Source of the DNA: Venatoribacter cucullus | Lineage (GTDB): Bacteria; Pseudomonadota; Gammaproteobacteria; Pseudomonadales; Oceanobacteraceae | Reading direction: 5' to 3' | NCBI RefSeq assembly: GCF_016132445.1 | Contig: NZ_CP046056.1 | Span: 1,798,001-1,862,000, forward strand | Length of the DNA stretch: 64,000 nt | Part shown: one piece after another, positions 8,297 to 17,446 of the stretch | Position numbering within the stretch: position 1 is the first letter of the stretch | Layout of the letters: each line of letters begins with the position of its first letter | Made by a program: the position numbers and the translations under genes | Notes under the pieces: generated by a model | What the model saw: the letters and a program-made list of their open reading frames with translations, nothing else | The model's database searches: none | What the model was told of the DNA's origin: nothing

Positions 8297-10462
8297 ATGT
8301 TACTGCGATCAATCCGATGGGCTCAGCGTTTGCTGGCCACCTCCACCCTGCTGCTGGCCCTGCCGGCACTGGCCATCATTGCTGACGTTGCCCCGGGCAG
8401 CCGCTTTGAACCGCTGGAGCCCAGCCGTGAACACGCCATGACCACTCAGCAGATCGTTAATAACCTGCTGCGCGGCCACTATGAGAGCCAGCGTCTCGAT
8501 GACACCCTGTCCTCCCGGGTGCTGGATATTCTGCTGAAAGACATCGACAGCACCCGCAGTTACCTGCTGGCCGCCGACGTCGCCGAATTTGAACAATACC
8601 GCCAGAGTCTGGATGAAGCGCTGAACCGCGGCGATATGCGCCCGGCCTTCTTTATGTTCAACCGTTTCCAGCAACGCGTCAGCGAACGGCTGTCGTTTCT
8701 GTTAAACGAGATTGATAAAAACGCGGAAAAATACCGTTTTGACAAGGACGAGCGGCTGGATCTCGACCGCGAAAAAGCCCCCTGGGCCAAAACCAGTGCC
8801 GAGCTGGATGATCTGTGGCGCAAGCGGCTGAAAAACTCCATCCTCAATCTGCGCAGTGCCGGCAAAGACGACAAGGCCATTCTGGAACTGCTGCGCAAGC
8901 GCTACCAGAACCAGCTCAACCGTGTGCACCAGTCCAAACCGGAAGATGCTTACCAGACCTTTATGAATGCGGCGACCCGTGCCTTCGACCCGCACACGCA
9001 GTATTTTTCCCCGCGTAACACCGAAAACTTCAACATCAATATGAGCCTGTCATTACAGGGCATTGGTGCGGTACTGCAAACCGAAGAAGAACACACCAAG
9101 GTAGTGCGTCTGGTGCCCGGTGGCCCGGCGGCCAAAGCCGGCAACCTGCAACCGGCGGATAAAATCATTGGTGTGGGTCAGGAAGGTGCCGACATTGTTG
9201 ATGTGATCGGCTGGCGTCTGGATGAAGTGGTGGAACTGATCCGCGGCCCCAAAGGCAGCACCGTACGGCTTGAAATTCTGCCGGCCAGCAGCAGTGGCGG
9301 CGAATCACGCACGGTGGCGATTGTGCGTGAAGAAGTAAAACTGGAAGAACAATCAGCCCAGAAAGACATTCTGGAAATCCAGGACGGTGAGCAGACCCGC
9401 CGTATCGGCGTCATTGATATTCCGACCTTCTATATTGATTTTCAGGGCCGGATGGAAAACAAACCCGATTACACCAGCACCACCCGTGACGTGGCGCGCT
9501 TAATCAGCGAACTGAAAGAAGAAGGCATTGATGGCCTGATCATCGACCTGCGCAATAACGGTGGCGGCTCCCTGGAAGAAGCCATCAGCCTGACCGGCCT
9601 GTTTATTCACGCCGGCCCGGTGGTGCAGGTACGCGGTATGCAAAACCGTGTGGAAGTGCTGGCCGATCAGGACCCTGCCGTCCTCTATGACGGCCCACTG
9701 ACGGTGATGGTGAACCGTCTCAGCGCCTCAGCGTCGGAAATTTTTGCCGGCGCCATTCAGGATTACGGCCGTGGTCTGGTGGTTGGCAGCCAGACGTTTG
9801 GTAAAGGCACCGTACAATCGCTGCGGCCGCTGCGCTCCGGCCAGCTGAAAATTACCCAGGCCAAGTTTTACCGCATTTCCGGTGACAGCACCCAACATCA
9901 GGGCGTGATCCCCGATATCCTGTTCCCGTCGTTGTTTGATAACGAAAAAATCGGTGAAAGCGCCCTGGAAGATGCCCTGCCCTGGGATGCCATCCGCCCG
10001 GCCAATTACCGTGCCACCGCTGAGGTTAAAAAAGCCTTGCCCGCGTTACGCCAGCAGCATCAGCAGCGGGCGGCCGACAACCCGGATTTCCTGTTTATGC
10101 GCGAACAGAAAAACCTGATTGCTGAGTTACGCGAACAAACCCGCGTGTCTCTGCATGAAAAAATCCGCGAGCAGGAACGTAAGGCGAATGACCAAAAACG
10201 CCTGCAGCTGGAAAATAACCGCCGCAAAGCCAAGGGCATGAAGCTGTTAAGCAGCGTTGAGGAACTGGATGCCGAAGCAGAAGCTGACATGGCCGCTGCC
10301 GATGCGCATGCCGCTGACACAGCAGAGGATGAAGCAGAAACCGCCGCCGGCGATGGTAAAAAAGCCAAAGACGATGATGCCATGCTGACCGAAGCCGGCC
10401 ATATTCTGGTGGATTATCTGAAGCTGAACAGCCGCTCACTGACGGCGCAACGCCAGCCCTGA
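8297..10462 (+). CDS. prc: Tail-specific carboxy-terminal processing protease Prc (Tsp)
   Basis: Prc is a periplasmic serine protease that degrades proteins with nonpolar C-termini and trims penicillin-binding protein 3 and lipoproteins. With the start at 8297 it has 721 residues and a signal peptide ending LLALPALA. A PDZ domain follows (GIGAVLQTEEEHTKVV to ADKIIGVGQ), then the S41 core with the Ser of SASASE (residue 478 by analogy with the 25-residue Ser-Lys spacing of E. coli) and Lys503 in FGKGTVQ. The C-terminal DUF3340 part is long, basic then acidic (AEADMAAADAHAADTAEDEAE). The 33-codon upstream extension is excluded because it hides the signal peptide. A strong terminator follows. 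Confidence 0.95.
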   Translation: MLLRSIRWAQRLLATSTLLLALPALAIIADVAPGSRFEPLEPSREHAMTTQQIVNNLLRGHYESQRLDDTLSSRVLDILLKDIDSTRSYLLAADVAEFEQYRQSLDEALNRGDMRPAFFMFNRFQQRVSERLSFLLNEIDKNAEKYRFDKDERLDLDREKAPWAKTSAELDDLWRKRLKNSILNLRSAGKDDKAILELLRKRYQNQLNRVHQSKPEDAYQTFMNAATRAFDPHTQYFSPRNTENFNINMSLSLQGIGAVLQTEEEHTKVVRLVPGGPAAKAGNLQPADKIIGVGQEGADIVDVIGWRLDEVVELIRGPKGSTVRLEILPASSSGGESRTVAIVREEVKLEEQSAQKDILEIQDGEQTRRIGVIDIPTFYIDFQGRMENKPDYTSTTRDVARLISELKEEGIDGLIIDLRNNGGGSLEEAISLTGLFIHAGPVVQVRGMQNRVEVLADQDPAVLYDGPLTVMVNRLSASASEIFAGAIQDYGRGLVVGSQTFGKGTVQSLRPLRSGQLKITQAKFYRISGDSTQHQGVIPDILFPSLFDNEKIGESALEDALPWDAIRPANYRATAEVKKALPALRQQHQQRAADNPDFLFMREQKNLIAELREQTRVSLHEKIREQERKANDQKRLQLENNRRKAKGMKLLSSVEELDAEAEADMAAADAHAADTAEDEAETAAGDGKKAKDDDAMLTEAGHILVDYLKLNSRSLTAQRQP

Positions 10463-10493
10463 GCCACCAGGCTGTGCAAAAACCAATAAAACG

Positions 10494-10525
10494 AATAACG
10501 GCGCCAGTGGCGCCGTTATTTTTTT
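10494..10525 (+). terminator. Rho-independent terminator of prc
   Basis: A perfect 12-base-pair stem (AATAACGGCGCC, loop AGT, GGCGCCGTTATT) is followed directly by a T run, 31 bases after the prc stop codon. Confidence 0.93.
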
Positions 10526-10565
10526 AATCCGGCCATTTTTCTGCAACCCTCACAGACCTTGCGGA

Positions 10566-10988
10566 TTAACCGGCCTCACTGGCCTTGCGGATTAAAAAGC
10601 GCAGCACGCCATCCTGCTCATCACTGGAAAGTAATTCCTGGTCCAGAAAATTACAGAATTTCAGAAAGTCCCGCTTGGTCGAGGGGTCGGTGGCCAGCAC
10701 TTCCACCACCTCACCAATCTGCATATCGCGGATCTGGTTATGCAGCATCATCACCGGCTCGGGGCAGAATAAGCCGCGTGCATCCAGAGTAACATTCACA
10801 ATATCCGTCATTGTTTCCTTCCTGTCCGGGGGAGTATCCGCATTGCCATCCGGCCCAGGAGCTGCGGCCAGCTTGTCAGCCTGTTCATGCAATTGGCGAA
10901 TATTCTGCGCCTGTTGCAGGGCACAGGCACGCAGCTGGGCCAGCCGCATCTGGCGGACTTCTTCCAGTGGATCGGTGGGGTTGCTCAT
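10566..10988 (-). CDS. tusA: TusA-family sulfur carrier with 59-residue N-terminal extension or dual start
   Basis: Residues 60-140 form a complete TusA domain of 81 residues with the sulfur-accepting Cys in LDARGLFCPEPVMML and DPSTKRDFLKFCNFL. TusA relays persulfide sulfur from IscS for tRNA 2-thiolation and other uses. The reading frame continues upstream without a stop for 59 codons rich in Q, A, R and D. Two starts have good ribosome sites: ATG at 10988 (GGAG five bases before) and ATG at 10811 (AGGAAGGAAACA just before). The short start alone gives a normal TusA. I list the long form, but the true start is undecided and both may be used. Confidence 0.75.
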   Translation of the reverse strand: MSNPTDPLEEVRQMRLAQLRACALQQAQNIRQLHEQADKLAAAPGPDGNADTPPDRKETMTDIVNVTLDARGLFCPEPVMMLHNQIRDMQIGEVVEVLATDPSTKRDFLKFCNFLDQELLSSDEQDGVLRFLIRKASEAG

Positions 10989-11031
10989 ATGCGCTCCGTC
11001 AATTAAGCCGGAATTGTGCCGCTAAGTGCGG

Positions 11032-11058
11032 AAAAAAAAAACCCCGCACGAGGCGGGG
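11032..11058 (-). terminator. Rho-independent terminator of the FadI-like thiolase gene
   Basis: Read on the minus strand, CCCCGC, loop CTCGT, GCGGGG is followed by a run of nine or more T. It lies about 55 bases past the thiolase stop and before the TusA gene. Confidence 0.88.
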
Positions 11059-11111
11059 GCAATACCTACAGGTATTCAAGAGTGGTGAGAGTAAAACACT
11101 ACCGCAATATG

Positions 11112-12419
11112 TCAGCGTTCCAGAATGGCAACCACGCCCTGACCGCCAGCCGCACAGATGGAAATAAGACCGCGGCCCGAACCTTTTTCTTCCAGCATTT
11201 TTGCCAGACTGGCGACGATGCGGCCCCCGGTCGCAGCGAACGGATGACCGGTGGCAATGGAGGAACCGTTCACGTTCAGTTTGCTGCGATCAATGCTGCC
11301 CAGGGCTTTATCCAGACCGAGTTTTTCCTTACAGAATTGCTCGTCTTCCCAGGCTTTCAGGGTTGAAGCAACGACACCGGCAAAGGCTTCGTGAATTTCG
11401 TAAAAATCAAAATCCTGCAGGGTTAAACCGGCGCGTTGCAGCATGCGTGGTACGGCATAGGCCGGAGCCAGCAGCAGTCCTTCTTTATGGGTTTTGCCAT
11501 CTTTGCCGAAGAAATCCACCGAGGCAGTTTCATGGAAGCTCAGATAGGCTTTCACCGGCAGATTATGCGCTTGCGCCCACTCTTCCGAGGCCAGCAGCAC
11601 CACCGATGCACCATCGGTGAGCGCGGAGGAGTTACCAGCCGTTAACGTGCCCTGGCCGGATTTCTTATCAAAAGCAGGCTTCAGGCTGGCCAGTTTTTCC
11701 AGGTTTGGCGTACGCGCCAGGTTATCTTTATCCAGCCCCAGAAACGGTGTAACGAGGTCATCGAAGAAACCACGCTCGTACGCGGCCAGCAAATTGGTGT
11801 GGCTGTTAAAGGCAATTTCATCCTGCTCTTCGCGGCCGATGCCCCACTCTTTGACCGTCAGTTCGGTGTGTTCACCCATCGACATATTGGTACGCGGCTC
11901 ACCATTACGCGGGATCAGCGGGGCCAGATGCTTAGGACGGATTTTTGCCAGCAACTTCAGCTTTTCACCGGTGCTTTTGGCACGGTTAATATCCAGCAGA
12001 ATTTTGCGCAAGCCCTCGTTCACCCCAATCGGCGCATCCGAGGTGGTATCGGAGCCACCGGCAATAGCGCTGTCGATCTGGCCCAGGGCAATTTTATTGG
12101 CGGCCATAATGATGGCCTGCAAACCCGTTCCACAGGCCTGCTGAATATCCACCGCCGGCGTATGCGGATCAAGGGCGGTACTGAGTACGGTTTCGCGCGC
12201 CAGGTTAAAATCACGGCTGTGCTTGATGACCGCACCAGCGATAACTTCACCAATACGCTGGCCCTGCAGGTGATAACGGTTAATCAGGCCATTCATCGCT
12301 GCGGTCAGCATGTCCTGATTGCTGGCATAGGAATACACCGTATTGGAACGGGCAAAGGGAATACGATTGCCGCCGATAATCGCCACGCGGCGGATGGCGG
12401 GAGAATTTGGTTTGGACAT
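11112..12419 (-). CDS. fadI: Acetyl-CoA C-acyltransferase, FadI-like thiolase
   Basis: This 435-residue thiolase has the nucleophilic Cys in QQACGTGLQAI, the HEAFAG and GHPFAATGGR active-site loops, and the second catalytic Cys in ISICAAGGQG. Its length and sequence fit the FadI/FadA2 subgroup of beta-ketothiolases rather than FadA. The start MSKPNSPAIRR (AGGA about 9 bases upstream) is preferred over an extension to 12539 that would place 40 unrelated residues in front. It is divergent from a high-molecular-weight FabG gene. The same pair (fadA2/fabG4) is adjacent in mycobacteria, suggesting a joint role in 3-ketoacyl-CoA metabolism. The gene symbol reflects similarity only. Confidence 0.85.
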   Translation of the reverse strand: MSKPNSPAIRRVAIIGGNRIPFARSNTVYSYASNQDMLTAAMNGLINRYHLQGQRIGEVIAGAVIKHSRDFNLARETVLSTALDPHTPAVDIQQACGTGLQAIIMAANKIALGQIDSAIAGGSDTTSDAPIGVNEGLRKILLDINRAKSTGEKLKLLAKIRPKHLAPLIPRNGEPRTNMSMGEHTELTVKEWGIGREEQDEIAFNSHTNLLAAYERGFFDDLVTPFLGLDKDNLARTPNLEKLASLKPAFDKKSGQGTLTAGNSSALTDGASVVLLASEEWAQAHNLPVKAYLSFHETASVDFFGKDGKTHKEGLLLAPAYAVPRMLQRAGLTLQDFDFYEIHEAFAGVVASTLKAWEDEQFCKEKLGLDKALGSIDRSKLNVNGSSIATGHPFAATGGRIVASLAKMLEEKGSGRGLISICAAGGQGVVAILER

Positions 12420-12644
12420 AAGCTGATTCCTGTCTGAAAAATCCGCAAACAATAACAATACAAACGGCAGTAACAACCACGGCCGGTGGGTAGCGAAGTT
12501 TAGACGCTGGCGCCGGGGCCGCATTGGCCTAACTGACACCCTGAACCGCAGACACGGTCAATTCAGAGGTTTCTGATTGTTGCTTTAATCTGCTACCGTT
12601 CGGCGCTTATCTGCCATTTCCATGTTTTTCAGGACCCTTTTTTC

Positions 12645-14060
12645 ATGAGTAATTTTATTGAATCCATTCTCGACAGTGGTGTGGGCCGCAGTCTGATGAA
12701 ATCGGTGCTGCCTAAAGCCATCGAACTGAAACGCTATAACCCCGGCCAGGCCACTTATTTTGAAGGCCGTGTATTAATTGGTGCCGGTACCCGGGCAGCC
12801 CTGCTGCCGGCTCTGCTGCGCAACCTGAAAGACGCCAACGCGCAGGTGTTTTATCCGGCCGCTGCTGCCACCGCCGGCCTGATCGTCAAAGCGGCTGAAG
12901 CCGCGGGCGTTAAAGCCACTGGTCTGGAAATTCACCCGGACATGGCCGATAAATTCGATGCCCTGGTGTTTGATGCTTCGGGTTTTGCTGAAGCCACCGA
13001 CCTGAATCAGCTGTATACCTTCTTTAACCCGGTGCTGCGCAAACTGACCGGCAACGGCCGGGTGCTGGTACTGGGCCGTCCGCACCTGAAAGCCGCCAGT
13101 GGCGAGCAGGCCGCAGCCATGCGCGCCCTGGAAGGCTTCAGCCGTTCCGTGGCCAAAGAAATCGGTAAAAAAAGCGCCACCGCGCAGGCCATTTACGTTG
13201 AAGAAGGTGCCGAAGCCAATCTGGATGCCGCCTTCCGTTTCGTTATTTCCGCCAAATCCTGTTATGTGGATGGTCAGGTCATCATCGTGCGTAAAGCCGA
13301 CACGGTAGCCTACCCCGACTGGCACCAGCCGCTGGCCGGTAAGGTGGCGCTGGTGACCGGTGCGTCGCGCGGCATCGGCGAAGCCATTGCCCGCACCCTG
13401 GCCCGGGATGGCGCCAAAGTACTGGGGCTGGATATTCCGCCGGCCGAAGCGGATCTGAAGCGCGTAATGGCGGAGATCGGCGGCGAGGTGCTGCTGGGGG
13501 ATATTTCCGCGGCCGACGCACCGCAACAGATTTCCGACCAGCTGAAAGCCATGGGTGGCGGTGACATCATCGTCCACAACGCCGGTATCACCCGCGACAA
13601 AACCCTGGCCAATATGCCGGAACACTGGTGGCAGATGACCATCGACATCAACCTGGCGGCGGAAGAACGCATCAACCATGCGTTGTTTGAACAAGGCACC
13701 CTGAACAAAGGCGGCCGTATTATCTGCGTATCCTCTATGAACGGCATTGCCGGCCAGACCGGCCAGACCAACTACGCAGCCTCCAAAGCCGGTGTGATTG
13801 GTTATGTGCAGTACATGGCCGACGAACTGCTGGCCAAAGGCATTACCATCAACGCCGTGGCACCGGGCTTTATTGAAACCGCCATGACCGATGCCATTCC
13901 GGTGGTTACCCGTGAAATCGGCCGTCGTCTGAATTCGCTGTCACAGGGCGGCAAGCCGGTGGATGTTGCGGAAACCATCGCCTTCTTTGCCAACCCGGCG
14001 GCCACCGGGGTAACCGGCAACATTGTCCGTGTGTGTGGACAATCCCTGGTCGGCGCCTGA
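12645..14060 (+). CDS. fabG4: High-molecular-weight 3-oxoacyl-ACP/CoA reductase (FabG4-like)
   Basis: At 471 residues this is about twice the size of ordinary FabG. The first about 230 residues form a divergent Rossmann/flavodoxin-like domain lacking a clear nucleotide motif. The C-terminal part is a complete short-chain dehydrogenase with ALVTGASRGIGEAIA, HNAG, SSMNGIAGQTGQ and the catalytic YAASK (Tyr377, Lys381). HMW FabGs prefer NADH and reduce long 3-ketoacyl-CoAs. AGGAC precedes the ATG. It is divergent from the FadI-like thiolase with a 225-base shared promoter region, so both may form one acyl-chain module. Confidence 0.9.
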   Translation: MSNFIESILDSGVGRSLMKSVLPKAIELKRYNPGQATYFEGRVLIGAGTRAALLPALLRNLKDANAQVFYPAAAATAGLIVKAAEAAGVKATGLEIHPDMADKFDALVFDASGFAEATDLNQLYTFFNPVLRKLTGNGRVLVLGRPHLKAASGEQAAAMRALEGFSRSVAKEIGKKSATAQAIYVEEGAEANLDAAFRFVISAKSCYVDGQVIIVRKADTVAYPDWHQPLAGKVALVTGASRGIGEAIARTLARDGAKVLGLDIPPAEADLKRVMAEIGGEVLLGDISAADAPQQISDQLKAMGGGDIIVHNAGITRDKTLANMPEHWWQMTIDINLAAEERINHALFEQGTLNKGGRIICVSSMNGIAGQTGQTNYAASKAGVIGYVQYMADELLAKGITINAVAPGFIETAMTDAIPVVTREIGRRLNSLSQGGKPVDVAETIAFFANPAATGVTGNIVRVCGQSLVGA

Positions 14061-14075
14061 TCCGGAGGCCCACAA

Positions 14076-14103
14076 CCGGTCAGGCAGCCCGCTGTCTGAC
14101 CGG
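14076..14103 (+). terminator. Hairpin after fabG4 (weak terminator candidate)
   Basis: CCGGTCAGGCAG and CTGTCTGACCGG pair around a four-base CCCG loop (one G-T pair), beginning 16 bases after the fabG4 stop. There is no T tract, so it may be a processing or pause hairpin instead. Confidence 0.4.
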
Positions 14104-14200
14104 ACATTCCAGTCTTTAGCATTGGACAATTCAGGTCAGGGTGTTTCAAATTCATTCACAATAGCTACACTTGCGGTTCTGACTTTCTGAACCCAGTGGT

Positions 14201-16462
14201 ATGCCCGAGAATTTCGCCGACAACAGCATTCCGGCTAACTTACCGATAGTGCGCTACAACCAGTTTCTGGAAATGCTGCTCAGTGGCCGCCCGCTGGAAT
14301 CACTGCTGCACGAACTGGTGCTGCTGATTCAGGAAAAACAGCCCGAATGCACGGCGTCCATTATGCTGATCAGCGATGATGGCAAACACCTGCACATTGG
14401 TGCCTCTACCGATCTCCCCGACTACTTCCTGAGTGCTATCGATGGCATTGACGTGCGTGATGGCGTCGGCTCCTGCGGCACGGCCGCCGCCCGGGCGCAG
14501 CTGGTGATTGTGGAAGATATTCAGCACGACCCGCGCTGGAGTCCCTATCGCGGGCTGGCTCAGCAAGCCGGCTTACGGGCCTGCTGGTCACAACCCATTA
14601 TGAATGCCAATGGCAAAGTGCTGGGCACCTTCGGTCTGTATTACCGCGAAGTACGCTTTCCCAGTGGCCGCGATTTACTGCTTATTCACGAGGCAGCCCG
14701 TCTGGCCCAGGCCAGTATTGAATTCCGCCGCGCCGAAAACCACCGGGTGCTGTCAGAAACCATTACCCAGCACCTGCCGCTGGGCCTGATGATTACCGAT
14801 GCCGACTTCAATATGCTGGACGTAAATCCGGCGTTCTGTGCCATTACCGGCTTTAAAGCCGAAGAACTGCTGGGTAAAAAACCCAATATTCTGGTGCAGG
14901 ATCTGAAATTACTGCGCCAGTTCGGCACCATTCTGCAACGCTTACCGGCACAGAAAAGCTGGACCACCGAAATTCCGGTACAACGCCGCAACGGTGAGCG
15001 TTTCAACGCCGAATTGTGTTTCTCGGCGGTACGCAATGAACACAATCAGGTTGAGCGTTGCATCGGCCTGATCAGCGATATTACCGATCGTAAACGCTCA
15101 GAAGAAACCATCCAGTACCAGGCCAATTACGACCTGCTGACCAGCCTGCCCAACCGCAATTTGTTTTACAGCCGCCTGAACTGGATGCTGGAACAATGCC
15201 GGCGTAAAGACTGCCATTTCAGCGTGATGCTGATGGATCTGGATTATTTCAAAGAAATTAACGACACCATGGGCCACGATGCCGGCGATGAACTGCTGGC
15301 CAAAATTGGCGCCCGGTTGCAAAACGCCATCGGCAGTAAAGATACCGTCGCCCGGCTGGGAGGGGATGAATTCGGCTTCCTCATTGCCGGCACCCACGAC
15401 CGCGAGGCACTGGAAAACATTGCAATCCGCCTGCACGGCACCGTGGGTGAAAGCCTCTGCATCCGCCAGATGCGTGATTTAAAAATGTCATCCAGTCTGG
15501 GCATCAGTCGTTTTCCGGAAGATGGCAATACGCTGGAAGGGCTGCTGAAAGCAGCTGAACAGGCACTGTATTCCGCCAAAAATGCCGGCCGCGATGGCTT
15601 TGCATTCTTTACCCCGGCCATGCACGAAGAAGCTGAAACCCAGGCCATGCTGCATCAGGAAATGCGTTTTGCCGTCAGCGACAATCAGCTGGAATTGCAT
15701 TACCAGCCGATCAAACATCTGGACAGCGGCAACATTACTCACGTCGAAGCATTGATCCGCTGGCATAACCCGCAACGCGGTTTGGTGCGGCCGGATTTGT
15801 TTATTCCGCTGGCAGAAAAAACCGGGTTAATCCGTGAAATTGGCCACTGGGTCCGCGAAGAAGCGCTGGCCATGATCAACCGTATGCAGCAATACGGTAT
15901 TCAGCTGTCGGTCGCGGTTAATATTTCCACTGCCGAGTTTTATGACCGCGAACTGGCCCAAAAAATTGTCCAGCAAGTACAGGACGCCGGTGTACCCCGT
16001 GGCAGCCTGATGGTGGAAATTACCGAAAGCCTGCTGATCCGTAACCAACAGGAAACCCTGAATTTCCTGCAAACCCTGCAAGCCGCTGGTATCCGTGTGG
16101 CACTGGATGATTTTGGCACCGGTTTTTCGTCGCTGTCTTATCTGGCGGCCTTCCCGGCTGACAAATTAAAAATCGACCGCTCCTTTGTGCATCAGATGAG
16201 CAGTGATAGCCGTAAACAGGCCCTGGTCGACACCATTATTACCCTTGGTCACAGTCTGAACATGACCATTATTGCCGAAGGTGTGGAAGAAGAAGCGGAT
16301 GAAATTCTGTTGCGGGCCCGCGCCTGTGACAGCATTCAGGGCTATTTTCTGGCCCGGCCGATGACCGAAACCATGTTGCTGAATTTCCTGCTGGATTATC
16401 CGGACGATATCCGCGAACCGGCCCGACACAACCCTTTGCCGGTTACCCCGTCAGCAACATAA
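14201..16462 (+). CDS. GAF-PAS-GGDEF-EAL cyclic-di-GMP signalling protein
   Basis: The 753-residue cytosolic protein has a GAF domain (about 30-175), a PAS domain (about 185-300), a diguanylate cyclase domain with intact GGDEF (387-391), and a phosphodiesterase domain with intact EAL (516-518), DDFGTGFSSLSYL and EGVEEE. Both catalytic signatures are conserved, so it could make or hydrolyse c-di-GMP; the net activity cannot be predicted. No transmembrane segment is seen, so the signal is probably a cytosolic small molecule sensed by GAF or PAS. The 3' end overlaps the convergent DUF429 remnant by 12 bases. Confidence 0.93.
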   Translation: MPENFADNSIPANLPIVRYNQFLEMLLSGRPLESLLHELVLLIQEKQPECTASIMLISDDGKHLHIGASTDLPDYFLSAIDGIDVRDGVGSCGTAAARAQLVIVEDIQHDPRWSPYRGLAQQAGLRACWSQPIMNANGKVLGTFGLYYREVRFPSGRDLLLIHEAARLAQASIEFRRAENHRVLSETITQHLPLGLMITDADFNMLDVNPAFCAITGFKAEELLGKKPNILVQDLKLLRQFGTILQRLPAQKSWTTEIPVQRRNGERFNAELCFSAVRNEHNQVERCIGLISDITDRKRSEETIQYQANYDLLTSLPNRNLFYSRLNWMLEQCRRKDCHFSVMLMDLDYFKEINDTMGHDAGDELLAKIGARLQNAIGSKDTVARLGGDEFGFLIAGTHDREALENIAIRLHGTVGESLCIRQMRDLKMSSSLGISRFPEDGNTLEGLLKAAEQALYSAKNAGRDGFAFFTPAMHEEAETQAMLHQEMRFAVSDNQLELHYQPIKHLDSGNITHVEALIRWHNPQRGLVRPDLFIPLAEKTGLIREIGHWVREEALAMINRMQQYGIQLSVAVNISTAEFYDRELAQKIVQQVQDAGVPRGSLMVEITESLLIRNQQETLNFLQTLQAAGIRVALDDFGTGFSSLSYLAAFPADKLKIDRSFVHQMSSDSRKQALVDTIITLGHSLNMTIIAEGVEEEADEILLRARACDSIQGYFLARPMTETMLLNFLLDYPDDIREPARHNPLPVTPSAT

Positions 16463-16834
16463 TCCGGTCGGCACCCAGATATAACCCTGTTCAGTATCCC
16501 CGTATAACCGCCCGCTACTGCCCAGCGCATACAAAGCCGCAATATACAGACACACCAGGGCATCCAGCGCGTCCTCATTGCTTTTCAGCGCCTTACCCCG
16601 TAACCCCTGAATGCGTTCAGCATCCAGCAATTCAGCCCATTCGGGACCGATAACAAAGGGTAAGCGTGGTGAGTGTTCGAGCTGACGCAATAAATTGGCG
16701 AGCTGAATCTGACCGGATTTTTTCGCTGCCACATCGCCTTTTTTATACAGCAAGCGTTCCGGCAAACCAAAACACTCAATCAGGGACGGATGCGGATAAC
16801 ATTCAAATTGCCACGTCGGATGGCAAAACACCAC
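16451..16834 (-). pseudogene. C-terminal remnant of a DUF429 (RNase H-like) gene
   Basis: About 125 residues resemble the C-terminal half of DUF429 proteins: FECYPHPSLIECFGLPERLLYKKG and the conserved KSNEDALDALVCLYIAALYA, ending GYIWVP. The family is normally around twice as long, and the N-terminal part with the first catalytic acidic residue is absent. Upstream codons in the same frame run into the antisense-shifted sequence of the DUF3429 fragment without a convincing start. The only start is a GTG with no clear ribosome site. The fragment abuts a truncated DUF3429 gene, so I read it as the 3' side of a deletion. A functional short protein cannot be excluded. Confidence 0.6.
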
Positions 16835-17054
16835 TGCGGCGGTCAGCTGCCAGCGCCAGCAATAACGAACGCTCGGCGCAGTACAATACCGGCCATAACA
16901 CCCCGGCCATAAAACCCAGAATAATAACGCTGTACGTTAAAAACAGGGGCACCGGTGGCTGCGATAAATACGGGGCAATCCAACCGGGAAATAATGCCAG
17001 CACAATAAAGGGAATAAGACCGGCATAACCTAACAAACGCATAGCTGAATTCAT
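16803..17054 (-). pseudogene. N-terminal remnant of a DUF3429 membrane protein gene
   Basis: It starts MNSAMRLLGYAGLIPF behind a good GAGGAG site and has two hydrophobic segments (IPFIVLALFPGWIAPYL and FLTYSVIILGFMAGVLW), matching the first half of DUF3429 family proteins, which are usually about 150 residues. After about residue 70 the family pattern stops and the frame ends at 83 residues, overlapping the DUF429 remnant by 32 bases in a different frame. The simplest reading is a deletion that fused the 5' part of this gene to the 3' part of a neighbouring DUF429 gene out of frame. Confidence 0.6.
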
Positions 17055-17123
17055 TAAACTACTCCTCGATGAGATTGACAGAAATCACTGGCCCCAAAAA
17101 TCCAACAGCGCATCCTGGCAAGG

Positions 17124-17315
17124 TCAGCGTTTTTTCTTCGCCCGCTTTTTGTTCAGATAATCATTTACCGGCCGAGCTTTATCCGGCAACGCAGCGGCAA
17201 AGCGCTGGCGCATAGCCTCGGCTTTGGCGTCTTTTTCATCATTCAGGCGCTGATGCCGGTGCTTACCGGCGGCGCGGGTGAAGTCCACCACGGTGGTATC
17301 GGTTTTCTCTGGCAT
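17124..17315 (-). CDS. Small basic protein of unknown function
   Basis: The 63-residue product from the ATG at 17315 (a TTG at 17333 would add six residues) is highly charged, ends KKRAKKKR, and has a helical middle rich in K, E, A and R (NDEKDAKAEAMRQRFAAALP). It resembles small uncharacterised proteins annotated in marine gammaproteobacteria, but I recognise no domain. The basic tail suggests nucleic-acid or ribosome contact, which is speculation. It is divergent from hrpB. Confidence 0.55.
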   Translation of the reverse strand: MPEKTDTTVVDFTRAAGKHRHQRLNDEKDAKAEAMRQRFAAALPDKARPVNDYLNKKRAKKKR

Positions 17316-17446
17316 AAACGCGTTGTCCGTCAACGGTATTTGCCCATCATGCTACCATAGCGGCCTGTTGTTTTTGTCGGTTGTGTTGCTGCCTGTTATG
17401 CCGGTGCCCTTTGTATGAACCCCTGTCTGAATCAGAGTCTGAACCT

